Positions 30,631 through 40,953 of a DNA stretch of 64,000 nucleotides are shown piece by piece. The position numbers and the translations under genes are program-made. Position 1 is the first letter of the stretch; each line of letters begins with the position of its first letter. The DNA lies in the NCBI GenBank assembly GCA_002633025.1, contig NMRB01000950.1:162121-226120 (forward strand), read 5' to 3'. The DNA comes from Notospermus geniculatus (taxonomy: Eukaryota; Nemertea; Pilidiophora; Heteronemertea; Lineidae). Below the pieces are notes generated by a model, which was not told where the DNA came from, ran no database searches, and saw nothing but the letters and a program-made list of their open reading frames with translations.

Positions 30631-31036
30631 CTGACGAAAATCACAATACTGGCCAATATATTTAGACATTAGAAGGACTGTCACAAATGATCACGAACAC
30701 TAAACTATTATGTAATATTTTGTAATTTAAATGAAAACACAACATATCTTGACGGATCTAGACGAAAAAACATTTCATTTGAGACAGAAGAATACAACAA
30801 ACATACTTCAGCATAAGACACAAATACATTTGCAAGTCTGTTACAGATACACAGGGCTCTTTCGAAACCAAATTTCCAACTCTTTTCAGCACAATCTCTC
30901 TAATTTGAACTGCTGACTTGACTTGCCGTCGAGACCAAATTGCGCGACAAACTGCCAAAACTTTCATTTCCCCATTGAAAACAAAAAATATCTGTAACAG
31001 ACCCATCAAAGATGATCAAAATCGACGACGACTTAC

Positions 31037-31214
31037 CCCTTAAAAAGTCCCCTTGCATATCTAAGATCGCCCTAATTTCACTTATCCACCTCGCTTTCAC
31101 ATCAGCTGATGGCATTTCCATATAGTACTTTGCGTCCGATCCCGGCGTTCGGTCTATGATCATGATTTGGAGCTCATTACTTGGTACCTTTTCTGTCAGC
31201 GCCATTTTGTTCAC
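31037..31214 (-). CDS. RhoGEF-kinase exon: second half of PH2 domain
   Basis: Acceptor CTCTCCTCCAG, donor TTAAGGG|GTAAGT, 178 bp, phase 0 to phase 1. Reads VNKMALTEKVPSNELQIMII, then DAKYYMEMPSADVKARWISEIRAIL: beta strands 5-7 and the closing C-terminal helix of a PH domain with its invariant Trp (ARWISEI). Residues 557-615. Confidence 0.94.
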
Positions 31215-31639
31215 CTGGAGGAGAGGTTGAGGGAGGTATAAAACAAGTATCAGTGTAAAAGAGGGCAGTAATCTGGCGTCCAGGGACAAGTGGGGAAGAT
31301 AGTGCCAGAGTGGTGTAGTGGCAACAGCACAGCCTGTCACCGTGGAGGTTCTAAGTTCGATCATCGGGCTGACAAAGCTGATTTTCTACAGGCATTCCAG
31401 TAGCAAATAACTTAAAGCCACACTGTGTTCACTTCAGAAAGTGCTTTCGTTCGCCGACGTTTGTGTAGTGTTAAATGTACTATGCTCTGCCTTCAGTTTT
31501 TCAATGTGTACAGAAAACTAGGCCTTGATACTTTGAAGTATGTACGTATCAGGCAAGCATTTTGGGGACCTTCACATGGCCATGAGACCTCTACCTACAT
31601 TCTCCTAACACTTTGGAAATACCGTAAAATTCAATACAG

Positions 31640-31778
31640 AGGGGCACCCGGCATGCGCCCCCACCCCTTAAAAATTGACCATGAAATTCTGAAATTAGGA
31701 GCAAATCATTGAAATTCACCGCAGATTTCAATGTTTCTAGCACAGTATGCCCCCTCTTTTCCAAAATTGTCCCTGACT
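31640..31778 (-). mobile_element. CAGGGACAATTTTGG MITE copy, reverse orientation
   Basis: Minus-strand copy of the 59719-59876 family: CAGGGACAATTTTGGAAAAG, GTGCTAGAAACATTGAAATC and TTTCAGAATTTCATGGTCA. It ends just inside the intron, about 7 bases from the splice donor of the PH exon at 31785. Confidence 0.75.
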
Positions 31779-31784
31779 ACTAAC

Positions 31785-31979
31785 CTTGACACTATTCTTG
31801 TATGTATATATATAGTTGATGATATTTCCTCGTTTCTTTTCCATGACCTCGCTAAATATTATGATCTGTTCGAACAAGAAGATGCGTCGTTCTTTGAACT
31901 TTTGTTGCTGTCCTTGTACGACTTCAGCCACCATTAACGTCTCCTGTGACAAGAGCTTTCCTTGAGCAGTGATTTTACC
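31785..31979 (-). CDS. RhoGEF-kinase exon: first half of PH2 domain
   Basis: Acceptor TTTGTTTTCAG, donor GTCAAG|GTTAGT, 195 bp, phase 0 both ends. Starts GKITAQGKLLSQETLMVAEV, then RRIFLFEQIIIFSEVMEKK, the canonical beta-3/beta-4 LFE.ii.FSe signature of RhoGEF PH domains, and ends YKNSVK. Residues 492-556. Confidence 0.95.
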
Positions 31980-32009
31980 CTGAAAACAAACAAACACAGA
32001 CACTAAAGT

Positions 32010-32560
32010 TATGAGGTAGGCTCTAGTTCAGAGGTAGGCTCTAGTTCAGAGGTAGGCTCTAGTTCAGAGGTAGGCTCTAGTTCAGAGGTAGGCTCTAGTT
32101 CAGAGGTAGGCACAAATCTAGAGGTAGACTCAAGCTGAGGTAGCCTAGGCTCAAGTTTAGAGTTAGGCTCAAATCTAGAGGTAGACTCAAGTTAAGAGGT
32201 AGCCTAAGCTCAAGTTTAGAGTTAGGCTCAAATCTAGAGGCAGACAAGTTTAGAGGTAGCCTATGCTCTAGTTCAGAGTTAGGCTCAAATCTAGAGGTAC
32301 ACTCAAGTTAAGAGGTAGCCTAGGCTCTAGTTCAGAAACGGACTCAAATTTAGAAGAAGATTCAATTTCAGCGATGGACCCAGGTTCAGCAATGGACTCA
32401 AGTTCAGAGACAGACTCCAGCTCCGAGAAAGGCTCGAGTTCAGAGTTGGACTCAAGCTGAGAGGTGTACATGTATGCGCAAGTTCAGAGGTAGGCTCAAG
32501 TTCAGAGATACACTCAAATCTAGAGATAGGCTCAAGTTCAGAAGTTGACTCAAGTTCACA
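32010..32560. repeat. 18-bp and longer tandem repeats with GAGGTAGGCTCTAGTTCA
   Basis: Begins with six near-identical 18-bp GAGGTAGGCTCTAGTTCA units (32030-32108), then a degenerate mix (GTTAGGCTCAAATCTAGA, GACTCAAGTTAAGAGGTAGC). Open frames on the minus strand with repeating LNLS or SELE motifs come from this satellite. It lies between exons 32599-32727 and 31785-31979 and has no sign of being coding. Confidence 0.85.
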
Positions 32561-32598
32561 GAACAATGGGCTTGATACGAGATAACAGCAATACTTAC

Positions 32599-32727
32599 AT
32601 TAAACCCTTGTAACCGGCCCACTTGCATCATATCATTAGCAGCCTTGGGAACCACCTGCATTACACCAAGTGCCTTCTGTAGATCACGGCAGTCAGCACC
32701 AGCTTTTTCTGAATGCTTCATTATGTC
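32599..32727 (-). CDS. RhoGEF-kinase exon: end of DH2 domain
   Basis: Acceptor CATTTTCAG, donor TTTAAT|GTAAGT, 129 bp, phase 0 both ends. Reads DIMKHSEKAGADCRDLQKAL, then VVPKAANDMMQVGRLQGFN: the last DH helix and the N.mm.vgrl.gF junction leading into the PH domain. Residues 449-491. Confidence 0.95.
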
Positions 32728-32959
32728 CTGAAAATGAAATAATGAACATTCAAATCGGGATCTTTTATAAATAGTCCACATATTTCCTTACAGGAAGTTG
32801 TGACTGGGAGACCACGATCATATTTCCATGAAAGCAGACAGTGCAGACGTCATCAAGACAAAACTTGACAAACTTGTAATGAGTTGATCTAAATAAATAA
32901 ACAACTAGGACGTCATTATTTCAAACTTGGAGAATTTTTTAGTGGTACTGGATTTTTTT

Positions 32960-33212
32960 CCAAGAAAGCCACAGCAGTATTGGCCATAAGTGTGGAAGAG
33001 ACCATCTCAAGCTACTCATGTTCCTCACTTGGATGGGGTCTTTTACTTGCCCTTATAAAGGCAAAAGGTGCAAGGCACCACGGCTTACTGCCTCATGCCA
33101 TGGATGTAAAGAGCCAGGGACTATTAATCCTACACGGCCCAGGCTGGATTCGAACCCAGGACCTACCACTTGCTAAGCAGATGTAATGACCACTAAGCTA
33201 TCAGGATCTTGT
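32960..33212 (-). mobile_element. tRNA-derived SINE
   Basis: Head near 33212 with GATAGCTTAGTGGTCATTAC (A box) and CCTGGGTTCGAATCCAGCC (B box); body to GGCCAATACTGCTGTGGC. It directly abuts another copy at 33215. Confidence 0.85.
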
Positions 33213-33214
33213 TT

Positions 33215-33445
33215 TGGCCCATGTTTGGAAGAGGCTACCTTAAACTACTCATATTCCTCACTTTGGCTGGGGACTTTTACTTGCCCTTTCAAAGGCACAA
33301 GGTACAAGGCACCACAGCTCACTCTCCCATGCGATGGAGTGAAGAGCCGGGAATGAAATCCCATATGGCCCGGGCTGGATTCATCGAACCTGGGACCTGC
33401 CGCTTGCTAAGCAGACATGATAACTGCTGGGCTATCAGGGCTCCA
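33215..33445 (-). mobile_element. tRNA-derived SINE, tandem neighbour
   Basis: Second copy in the same orientation: A box GATAGCCCAGCAGTTATCAT, B box CCCAGGTTCGATGAATCC with a 3-base insertion. The 3' end lacks the usual tail and begins within GGCCAAAAC. Followed by a G homopolymer (33450-33460) just before an exon. Confidence 0.8.
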
Positions 33446-33477
33446 CGAGGGGGGGGGGGGTACACCATGCTACTTAC

Positions 33478-33660
33478 TCTCAATAGTAACTGGTACTTCA
33501 TAATTCTTTGTACAGGCTTAATGAGTAAATCTGGAAGGGTGAGCCGATGGCCGAGCTTGACTCTCATCTCCTCGAAGAATGTGTCTAGGTATTCACCAAC
33601 TATATATTCCGATTTTGGTTTGTTCTCACAATATTTTACATACATATATAATCGTCGTTC
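33478..33660 (-). CDS. RhoGEF-kinase exon: DH2 core
   Basis: Acceptor CTTTTTCAG, donor TTGAGA|GTAAGT, 183 bp, phase 0 both ends. Reads [20 protein letters not shown], then [20 protein letters not shown], the CR3 helix of DH domains ([15 protein letters not shown]) that contacts the GTPase switch regions. Residues 388-448. Confidence 0.96.
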
Positions 33661-34089
33661 CTGAAAAAGACAGAAATATAAGGTCAACGTTTGCACATGG
33701 TGACGATATGTGACATGAGGATACAACTTGGGCATCATTTTTGAAGTAAAATTTCATCAATATCAGCATTTGATCCAAATTGATGAGTTCATGGTTACTA
33801 GCGCCACCTGTTGTACAGTGGCAGTACTGTTAATAGCCCAATAGCAAGCTGCCTCTAGGGTCCCTTTAACATCACAAGACATTACTGCTGGTCTGAACTG
33901 CCAACCTTCACGTACATTAGACCTACATCATTAGAATCAATCAAATCACCCCATGTTAAAATAGACTTTGTTTACAATCATTATACATCCAGAGAAATGG
34001 ACACACCCAGACAATGATCATGTCAAGATGAACGCACACCCACACAGATGGAGTATCTAACACAGTTACTTTCACTTTAGTAACTTTCA

Positions 34090-34400
34090 GTTCTGTGAGA
34101 TTTTGTAAGATGTGTAAAATTGGGCAAGACGTGTAAGATTGGGTAAGACGTGTAAGATTGGGCAAGATGTGTAAGATTGGGCAAGATGTGTAAGATTGGG
34201 CAATACGTGCAAGATTGGGCAAGACGTGTAGGATTGGGCAAGACGTGCAAGATTGGGCAAGACGTGTAAGATTGGGCAAGATGTGTAAGATTGGGCAAGA
34301 AGTGCAAGATTGGGCAAGACGTGTGAGATTGGGCAAGATGTTTAATGTTGGGCAATACGTATAAGATTGCGCAAGACATGTAAGATTGGGAAAGACGTGT
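34090..34400. repeat. 19-bp minisatellite GTAAGATTGGGCAAGAYGT
   Basis: About 16 head-to-tail units of 19 bp with few changes. Because 19 is not a multiple of three, the minus-strand frames rotate through all three readings, which explains three overlapping open frames of LPNLTHLAQSYTSCPILH type. Intronic. Confidence 0.9.
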
Positions 34401-34482
34401 AAGGTATGTCTATCAATGGATCTGGTTGGAAAGCAATCGCTGGGCAAGGACAAGGTCTCTCTCAGATAGTTCCTATACTTAC

Positions 34483-34552
34483 ATATCGTACAAATATCTT
34501 CCCTAAGTAATCTGGATCTTCTAGAATCTTCATTAATTCTACTGAGAATGTG
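34483..34552 (-). CDS. RhoGEF-kinase exon: DH2 helix, short exon
   Basis: Acceptor CCTTTCCAG, donor CGATAT|GTAAGT, 70 bp, phase 2 to phase 0. Reads TFSVELMKILEDPDYLGKIF with VRY, following HKD from the preceding exon. Matches the position between the first and second conserved DH blocks. Confidence 0.93.
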
Positions 34553-34774
34553 CTGGAAAGGAACAAGAAGGCAATTAATATAAGCAGCTCATCTGAAATG
34601 AAGGGCTGCACAATTACAAGTAGAAATCCAATGGGTAGATGGTCTCACAAACTTCAAACTTTTTCTTTTTCTTAGCATTTCTAAGCATTTTGATATTGTT
34701 TTTCACTGCTTCTTCTGGCAGGCAAGGGAAACGACAAGAATTTTCATCTTCGACCCATCAGATTTGAGCCAATT

Positions 34775-35055
34775 GGCCTACCATGTCAGGATACAGACTT
34801 AAGCCACTATGCCAACCCACACTGGCATTTGGACTACTTGAGCCAGTAGGCCTACCCAAACCAGCATCCACATTCAAGCCAGCAACCAGACTAAAGTTGG
34901 TAGGCCAATGCATGCCAGCATCCAGATTTGAGCCAGTAGGCCTACCGATGCTAGTATCCGGTCTTGAGCCAGTAGGCCTACCCATGCCAGCATCTGGATG
35001 GAGCCAGCTGGCATACCCAGGCAACATCTGGACTGGAGGAGGCAGGCCCAGCACC
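34775..35055. repeat. 36-38 bp minisatellite AGCCAGTAGGCCTACC
   Basis: About eight units of TTGAGCCAGTAGGCCTACC, CATGCCAGCATCCGG. Duplicated with the segment at 39789-40075. Open frames on both strands are artefacts of the unit. Confidence 0.85.
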
Positions 35056-35103
35056 TGAACCAGGCACCTCTTGTATAGTAGGCCAGCAGGTGAACACTAG
35101 ACC

Positions 35104-35618
35104 CAGGGCTTTCATTAAGCCTGCGTATGACGTCTATTACGCATGTAAACTACGGAAATGACGCAAACATAAACAATTCTGAAGTCTCAAAAAGGCAGGT
35201 AAATTCGATGATACGCTGATAGAGAAAGTGTGGAAGTCCCATTTGTATACCCAGTCTCCATTTACGCCAATAATAGGGCCCCGGCTGACGCAGGTATCAA
35301 GACATGCAAGATATTGCAAGTCGCGCCAGCCAAATTTTCTTCAACCACACCCAATCCTTGCTAGCACAGCTGAAATACTGGTACCGGTAACTGGGGATTC
35401 CCGTCGCCCATGCAACTACATACTTCTCGCTCGCTCGTGGTACCGGTAGCAGCATACGATGGGAAGATTTGACCCCAGTAAATTATAACAAGAAGTCATG
35501 ATCCCCAAAAAGAATTGCTGGAAGTCTATTAAAGACCCCAGCATCTTCCCAAATTGACTTCCATAAAAAAATTGTGGAAGTCATGACCCAGGTAGGGAAA
35601 AAGTTAATGAAAGCCCTG
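35104..35618. mobile_element. 515-bp CAGGGCTTTCATTAA element, copy-1-specific insertion
   Basis: Terminal repeats CAGGGCTTTCATTAA and TTAATGAAAGCCCTG, flanked by TAGACC on both sides. Copy 2 of the segment has the uninterrupted site ACACTAGACCCTGGAAGC at about 40117-40134, so the boundaries and the 6-bp target duplication are fixed by direct comparison. No transposase-length frame. Confidence 0.9.
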
Positions 35619-35659
35619 TAGACCCTGGAAGCTTTTCAGCCAACAAGACAGTAACTTAC

Positions 35660-35830
35660 TCTTTATGCCAGTCATATATTTGGTGAATATTTCCAAAGAC
35701 TATTTTATCTTTCCCGTTCATGTCCTCGGGTAGCTCCATCTCCTTCATCTCTGTCATGTACCCGTTGACGACCAACCCGAGATCTCGTACGTAATCTTTC
35801 TCTGTGTCTACAAGCTCCTGGAGGACAAAC
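35660..35830 (-). CDS. RhoGEF-kinase exon: first DH2 helix, copy 1 (gene-proximal to DH core)
   Basis: Acceptor GTCGTTTCAG, donor AAAGA|GTAAGT, 171 bp, phase 2 both ends. Reads [20 protein letters not shown], then [20 protein letters not shown] and [15 protein letters not shown]. The first block is CR1 of DH domains, whose Glu contacts the switch I region of the GTPase. The exon is duplicated at 40159-40329; the two encode identical residues. Being symmetric and divisible by three, either or both could be spliced in. Residues 307-363. Confidence 0.96.
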
Positions 35831-35874
35831 CTGAAACGACAATGGACATGTTTGCACTGAGCACGTTTGTATAG

Positions 35875-36116
35875 ACGATTGTCGAATTAGCAGAACTGCA
35901 CACTTCCGCCGAAATCACAACCAGAACCTCGATCTGAAACCAGGTGATGTGATGCAGTCCATGATTCAGCAATGGTCGACTCTGACGCAACTCTTCAAAT
36001 TCACTGTCGTGGGGTTGTCTGTGTCACGTCATTCAGCTTCAGATCGAGATTGTGCTTGAGATTTCGGCGGAAGTGCGCAGATCTTTGTCATATAATACGT
36101 CAATGTGAGAATGGCC
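35875..36116. mobile_element. GACGATTCTC/GACCATTCTC palindromic MITE, TA target
   Basis: Copy of the 27319-27559 family, flanked by TA, about 40 bp upstream (gene sense) of the DH exon acceptor. Shared with copy 2 of the duplication (40373-40621), so it predates it. Confidence 0.85.
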
Positions 36117-36118
36117 TA

Positions 36119-36392
36119 TTTGTATTTGTATATTTCAATCAGGGCCGAAGCCAAGCGTTATTGGCCCTAAAGTATGGAGGAGGCCATCTCAAGCTACTCA
36201 TGTTCCTCACTTGGAAGGGGTCTTTTACTTGCCCCTGCAAAGGTACAAGGTACAAGGCACCACAGATTACTGTCCCATGCGACGGACGTGAAGAGCCAGC
36301 GATGATATCCCACATGGCCTTGGCTGGATTCGAACCCGGGACATGCCGCTTGCTAAGTGGATGTGATAACCACAATGCTATCACGGCTCTTC
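36119..36392 (-). mobile_element. tRNA-derived SINE, full length with tail
   Basis: A box GATAGCATTGTGGTTATCAC, B box CCCGGGTTCGAATCCAGCC, body to GGCTTCGGCCCTGATTGAAA and an ATACAAATACAAAT tail. It abuts the MITE ending 36116. Duplicated at 40622-40893. Confidence 0.88.
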
Positions 36393-36450
36393 ATACTTCA
36401 GCCTTCTTGCCTTTATGATTTGTGCAGAATTTGCTACATTTTCACAGGTA

Positions 36451-36655
36451 CAGTACTGGCCAAAATTATTCGAACACTTGGAATATCTTAAGACGTTGCC
36501 TTACAAAGTTTGGTTTCCATTTTTCACTTTTAATAATTGGAAAAGGTGCATTACTCTAAAGAAAATAAAATTGTTTCAGTAGTACATTGACTGCCATTTC
36601 AACAACTGAAATATCAATTACGTGTGAAGTGTTCGAATAATTTTGGCCACCACTG
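36451..36655. mobile_element. Tc1/mariner-type MITE
   Basis: Termini CAGTACTGGCCAAAATTATT and ATAATTTTGGCCACCACTG, flanked by TA on both sides, 205 bp. The CAGTGGTGGCCAAAATTATT-like terminus is characteristic of Tc1-type transposons. Duplicated at 40954-41156. Confidence 0.88.
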
Positions 36656-36659
36656 TACA

Positions 36660-38005
36660 TGTATCTCGGCCTTTGAGACAAGACAAGGCCTTATCAACAA
36701 AATAAGCAGAAGGATCGCAACCTTCACAGACAAACTCGCTTCACGTCGACACCAGGGGCTACAGAGACGAGTATTTCGAGGGAACGTCAATGATGAAAAT
36801 CAAATACATCCATTTATCCAACAAGTGACTGCCCTGGAGCGATCTACATTTCAAACCGCTCCAAAAATAACTCAAAGATTTCCAATCGATGAGATAAAGA
36901 TGAAAAAGATGAAAGCTGAAACAATGGTATTGATGACAATGTATGGAAGTGAAAGCGTTTTAATACAGAATATTGAATTTCTGATAGTTTAGTTTGCGTA
37001 GCTATACATGTACAGGATTGATGCATGCGAGGATGTACACGGTGCGTTGATGGGGTTCTAACCTTGAGGTCAATCATGTCGTTACGGTAGCAGGTATAGC
37101 AATGGCTGTAACCGTTTATTAGGGAGTGGCATATTCATGATGAAGTACTAAATCATTCAAGTTAGAGGTCTGAACCAGATCGAGGCAGTTTAGGAAAGTG
37201 ACCTGCCATCTCAAAAGCAGGCAGTGGCGGATCCAAGGCACGCCCCCCCCCCTTCAGCCGCCGAGCAGCAAAAATTTTCGTAGGCATATAATCAGACCCC
37301 TGATTTTGAGTAAAAAGAAAATTCAATTTGACCTGCCCAGGTGCCAGGAAATCATGTTTCCGGCACTTTTACCCCCAAATTTTCGGGGCTTCACGCCTTT
37401 TGCGCTCAGGGAATGGGGTTTGCACATTCCACGCCCCCCGTCATAACACAGGTGATCATCATACATCATCAGTTTACTTAATATCACTGTCCACTACTAT
37501 TGTCACGCTGCTAGATCGGGTCACAAAAAGCACTAAATCATTCCTTTTAGAAGTCTGAACTAGATCCTGGCAGCTTTTGGGAAAGGGGCCTGCTGTCTCA
37601 TAATGTTGCCCTGTCTATCAGACAACAGGCAGATTCAACCAGGAATGACCGAGGTACTTTTCTTACACTACCCGACACCCTCAAATCTGTTTTCTCATAC
37701 AAGTAAAAGATTCTATATCAAGTACGAAACTAATTAGGTGACAACAAGCTTAATCAAGACAATCACATATGATAGCAACACCGATATTACTAATTGACAC
37801 CTCGCTTGATTGACAGATTGATTAGCTACCCTCGACGACCAGTGGAGAGTGGTCAGAGAGAGAGAGAGAAAACTTGTGATCAAGGGGTGGGGAGTTTCAA
37901 CATCATCACAGGATGCCACACCGTCATATATGACCCGCTTCGGCAAAAGTAGGCCCTTGTCGCAAGTGGTTATCATTGGTCATCAGTTTACTCAACTACA
38001 TGTAT
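36660..38005. other. Intron sequence inside the duplicated segment
   Basis: No exon seen. An open frame at 36624-36992 persists imperfectly in the second copy (41120-41500) but has no splice or family support. A CAGTGGCGGATCCAAGG element-like stretch with C-runs lies at 37213-37440, and a GA microsatellite at 37856-37869. Confidence 0.45.
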
Positions 38006-38006
38006 T

Positions 38007-38126
38007 AGGGAGGTTTCGCAAGCGCCCGGTTAGGCCCTACGACGACGTTTATCTATTGTGTGGGTGCACCCAAACAATAGATAAACGTCGTCGTATGGCC
38101 TAACTGGGCACCTGCGAAACCTCCCT
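38007..38126. mobile_element. AGGGAGGTTTCGCA hairpin MITE nested in a dispersed repeat
   Basis: Arms AGGGAGGTTTCGCAAGCGCC and GGGCACCTGCGAAACCTCCCT continue inward through TTAGGCC and CGACGACGTTTATCTATTGT to a tiny loop, so almost the whole 120 bp is one hairpin. It splits the repeat also seen at 18790 and 23690. Flanks read TGTATT and ATTATC, suggesting an ATT duplication. Duplicated at 42508-42627. Confidence 0.85.
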
Positions 38127-38889
38127 ATTATCACTGCTGTCCACTACTATTGTCAACCTGCAGAGATGTACATTTTAGCTATTGTGTTATAACGTCGTTA
38201 ACCATTTCCTCGGTTGCGACATGTGCCAACTTTTGCTAGATCGGGTCACAAATTCGCCCAATATCGTCTACAAAGCTAACAATGCCGTATTTGGTACTGG
38301 GTTCTCAACACAATATTTATATACAGCTACTTCAACCTTGACTCGAGCAGCCACACCCTCAGCGTGCAGTGGTAACGAGAGATGATCAGCCATAAGATGA
38401 ACGTTCCAAACAAGGAAAGAAATAGCTGCTGTTTCACGATAAGGAAGACCCTTTTGCTACAAAGGTTTGTACAGTGCAACATGTGATAACAAGGCCAAGC
38501 TTGTAGAATCCAATCTAGTGAGATGAGCTTATGTCATATTGACCTAGCATTTGCAGTAAATTAGTGGTAATTGTGACAATTCCAAGGTGTAAATTGGTTG
38601 CTGTCAACTCTTGTTCTGTGATTGAACAATAGCAGGTCGAGTTCATCCATCTGTGACAGATTCGAGTAGGGTCAGTTCCGTTGTTGTATTACTGCTAGAA
38701 GCAGTTCTGCCGCTGCTGGTCGGCGCTGGACGGCCCCGTCCAGGGCACAGAAATGCTGACCGGCACTCGGCCTAAAAAGAGTATTTTCCGACCATCAGAA
38801 CAAACGAAGTGTGCCACGGCACTTGTTCAGTCCTGGGCAGAACCCTGAGCAGGTTTTACAGGGGGTACACGCCAGTCGGGGTGATATCT

Positions 38890-39152
38890 AAAGATTTTTC
38901 CATCAGGGCTGAAGCCATAGCATTATTGGCCCTGGTAAGTATGGACAAAGCCATCTCAAGCTACTCATGTTCCTCACTTGGATGGGGTCTTTTACTTGCC
39001 CTTGCAAAGGCACAAGGTACAAGGCACCACGGCTTACTGTCCCATACGACGGACTGAAGAGCCACCCACATGGCCAGGATTCAAAACTGGGACCTACATG
39101 TACCGCTTGGTATTAAGCAGACGTGGTAACTACTAGGCCATCAAGGCTCCTC
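38890..39152 (-). mobile_element. tRNA-derived SINE
   Basis: A box GATGGCCTAGTAGTTACCAC, degenerate B box CCCAGTTTTGAATCC, body to GGCTTCAGCCCTGATGGAAA. The orthologous copy in segment 2 (43404-43632) is internally deleted. Confidence 0.85.
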
Positions 39153-40158
39153 TCATGAGAGTGGTTGCCACGTTGCACTGACCTTCACTTGACCTTCAAG
39201 GTCAGCTGTTCTGCACACAAGGTCAGGGATTGAAAAAGATCTTTGCAGGAAAACATTCAAGGACAGGGCTTACAGAAAGCAAGCTGCAATGCACTCACAA
39301 GTGATCTTAGGCCTACAGTACTCTGCCATATCAGGTTATGAAATCTATGTCAGGGTGTTGTCCATTTCCTCCGCTGTCGGCATCAACAGATGATTATGAA
39401 CCTTTGAAGTGCAATGTACACAGATACACCTGGAGTTCGTCCAAGGGAGGGGAGTGAACCACACCCAGAGTGTGTAGTAAAACCCCTCTACTACAGACAC
39501 CATCAGGCTGGGAATATTGTCAATAATTGGAAATGAAGTTAACTCATCTGCCCCCAGGTTTGAGCAGACAGTATCTTCTGTTGAAGTTTTCTAAAAGCCT
39601 TGGAAATGAGTTGGAAAAAAATTGAACAAGATGACATTGTAAATGTCTGATGGTTCCCGCTTGTTAAGAGGATCTTACAGGCATGACAGGCAGCCTGCTG
39701 GCAGCCATTTTGATTTTCACTGCTTCTTCTGGCAGGCAAGGGAAACGACAAGAATTTTCATCTTCGACCCATCAGATTTGAGCCAATTGGCCTACCATGT
39801 CAGGATACAGACTTAAGCCACTATGCCAACCCACACTGGCATTTGGACTACATGTACTTGAGCCAGTAGGCATACCCAAACCAGCATCCACATTCAAGCC
39901 AGCAACCAGACTAAAGTTGGTAGGCCAATGCATGCCAGCATCCAGATTTGAGCCAGTAGGCCTACCGATGCTAGTATCCGGTCTTGAGCCAGTAGGCCTA
40001 CCCATGCCAGCATCTGGATGGAGCCAGCTGGCATACCTAGGCAACATCTGGACTGGAGGAGGTAGGCCCAGCACCTGAACCAGGCACCTCTTGTATAGTA
40101 GGCCAGCAGGTGAACACTAGACCCTGGAAGCTTTTCAGCCAACAAGACATTAACTTAC

Positions 40159-40329
40159 TCTTTATGCCAGTCATATATTTGGTGAATATTTCCAAAGACT
40201 ATTTTATCTTTCCCGTTCATGTCTTCAGGTAGCTCCATCTCCTTCATCTCTGTCATGTACCCGTTGACGACCAATCCGAGATCTCGTACGTAATCTTTCT
40301 CTGTGTCTACAAGCTCCTGGAGGACAAAC
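40159..40329 (-). CDS. RhoGEF-kinase exon: first DH2 helix, copy 2
   Basis: Same acceptor (GTCGTTTCAG), donor (AAAGA|GTAAGT), length (171 bp) and phase (2-2) as 35660-35830. Three base differences, all in third codon positions and synonymous (CCC/CCT Pro, GAG/GAA Glu, GGG/GGA Gly), so the 57 encoded residues are identical. In transcription order it comes first after the exon at 46149. Inclusion of both would repeat the CR1 helix in frame, which would be expected to disturb the DH fold; alternative use of one or the other is more plausible, if the duplication is real. Confidence 0.85.
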
Positions 40330-40372
40330 CTGAAACGACAACGGAAATGTTTGCAATGAGCAGGTTTGTATA

Positions 40373-40621
40373 GACGATTCTCGAATTAGCAGATCTGCGC
40401 ACTTCCGCCGAAATCTTAACCAGAACCTCGATCTGAAAGCAGGTGACGTGATGCATTCCATGACTCAGCAATGGTCGACTCTGACGCAACGTCAACTCTT
40501 CAAATTCACTGTGGTGGAGTTGTCTGTGTCACGTCATTCAGCTTTAGATCGAGATTGTGCTTGAGATTTCGGCGGAAGTGCGCAGATCTTTGTCATATAA
40601 TACGTCAATGTGAGAATGGCC
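40373..40621. mobile_element. GACCATTCTC-family palindromic MITE (segment copy 2)
   Basis: Counterpart of 35875-36116, flanked by TA, with a small insertion near GCAACGTCAACTCTTC. Confidence 0.85.
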
Positions 40622-40893
40622 TATTTGTATTTGTATATTTCAATCAGGGCCGAAGCCAAGCGTTATTGGCCCTAAAGTATGGAAGAGGCCATCTCAAGCT
40701 ACTCATGTTCCTCACTTGGGGGGTCTTTTACTTGCCCCTGCAAAGGTACAAGGTACAAGGCACCACAGATTACTGTCCCATGCAGTGGACGTGAAGAGCC
40801 AGCGATGATATCCCACATGGCCTTGGCTGGATTCGAACCCGGGACATGCCGCTTGCTAAGTGGATGTGATAACCACAAGGCTATCACGGCTCT
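40622..40893 (-). mobile_element. tRNA-derived SINE (segment copy 2)
   Basis: Counterpart of 36119-36392: A box GATAGCCTTGTGGTTATCAC, B box CCCGGGTTCGAATCCAGCC. Has a small deletion in the body (CACTTGGGGGGTC instead of CACTTGGAAGGGGTC). Confidence 0.85.
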
Positions 40894-40953
40894 TCATACT
40901 TCAGCCTTCTTGCCTTTATGATTTGTGCAGAACTTGCTACATTTTCACAGGTA

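Larger units (their letters stand above)
34690..39626. repeat. Tandem segmental duplication, copy 1
   Basis: Matches copy 2 (from about 39706) in order and at high identity from TTTTCACTGCTTCTTCTGGC onward: minisatellite, DH exon, GACCATTCTC MITE, SINE, Tc1-type MITE, hairpin, and the stretch ending TATTGTCAATAATTGGAAAT plus the first part of a GCAGACG MITE. Copy 1 alone carries a 515-bp insertion at 35104-35618. The unit is about 4.4-4.9 kb. Confidence 0.92.

Noticed and set aside
32268-32566. Minus-strand frames with SELES and LNLSL repeats
   Set aside because: Products of the GAGGTAGGCTCTAGTTCA satellite between two well-defined exons.
33956-34453. Minus-strand frames of 165, 100 and 76 codons with LPNLTHLAQSYTSCP repeats
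   Set aside because: A 19-bp satellite read in three rotating frames; intronic position and no family resemblance.
34758-35058. Open frames on both strands at 34758-35058 and 39772-40078
   Set aside because: They follow the AGCCAGTAGGCCTACC minisatellite and appear in both duplicated copies only because the satellite does.
36624-36992. 122-codon plus-strand frame in the duplicated segment
   Set aside because: Not kept as a full frame in the second copy (41120-41500) and no recognisable protein features; it overlaps the end of a Tc1-type MITE.
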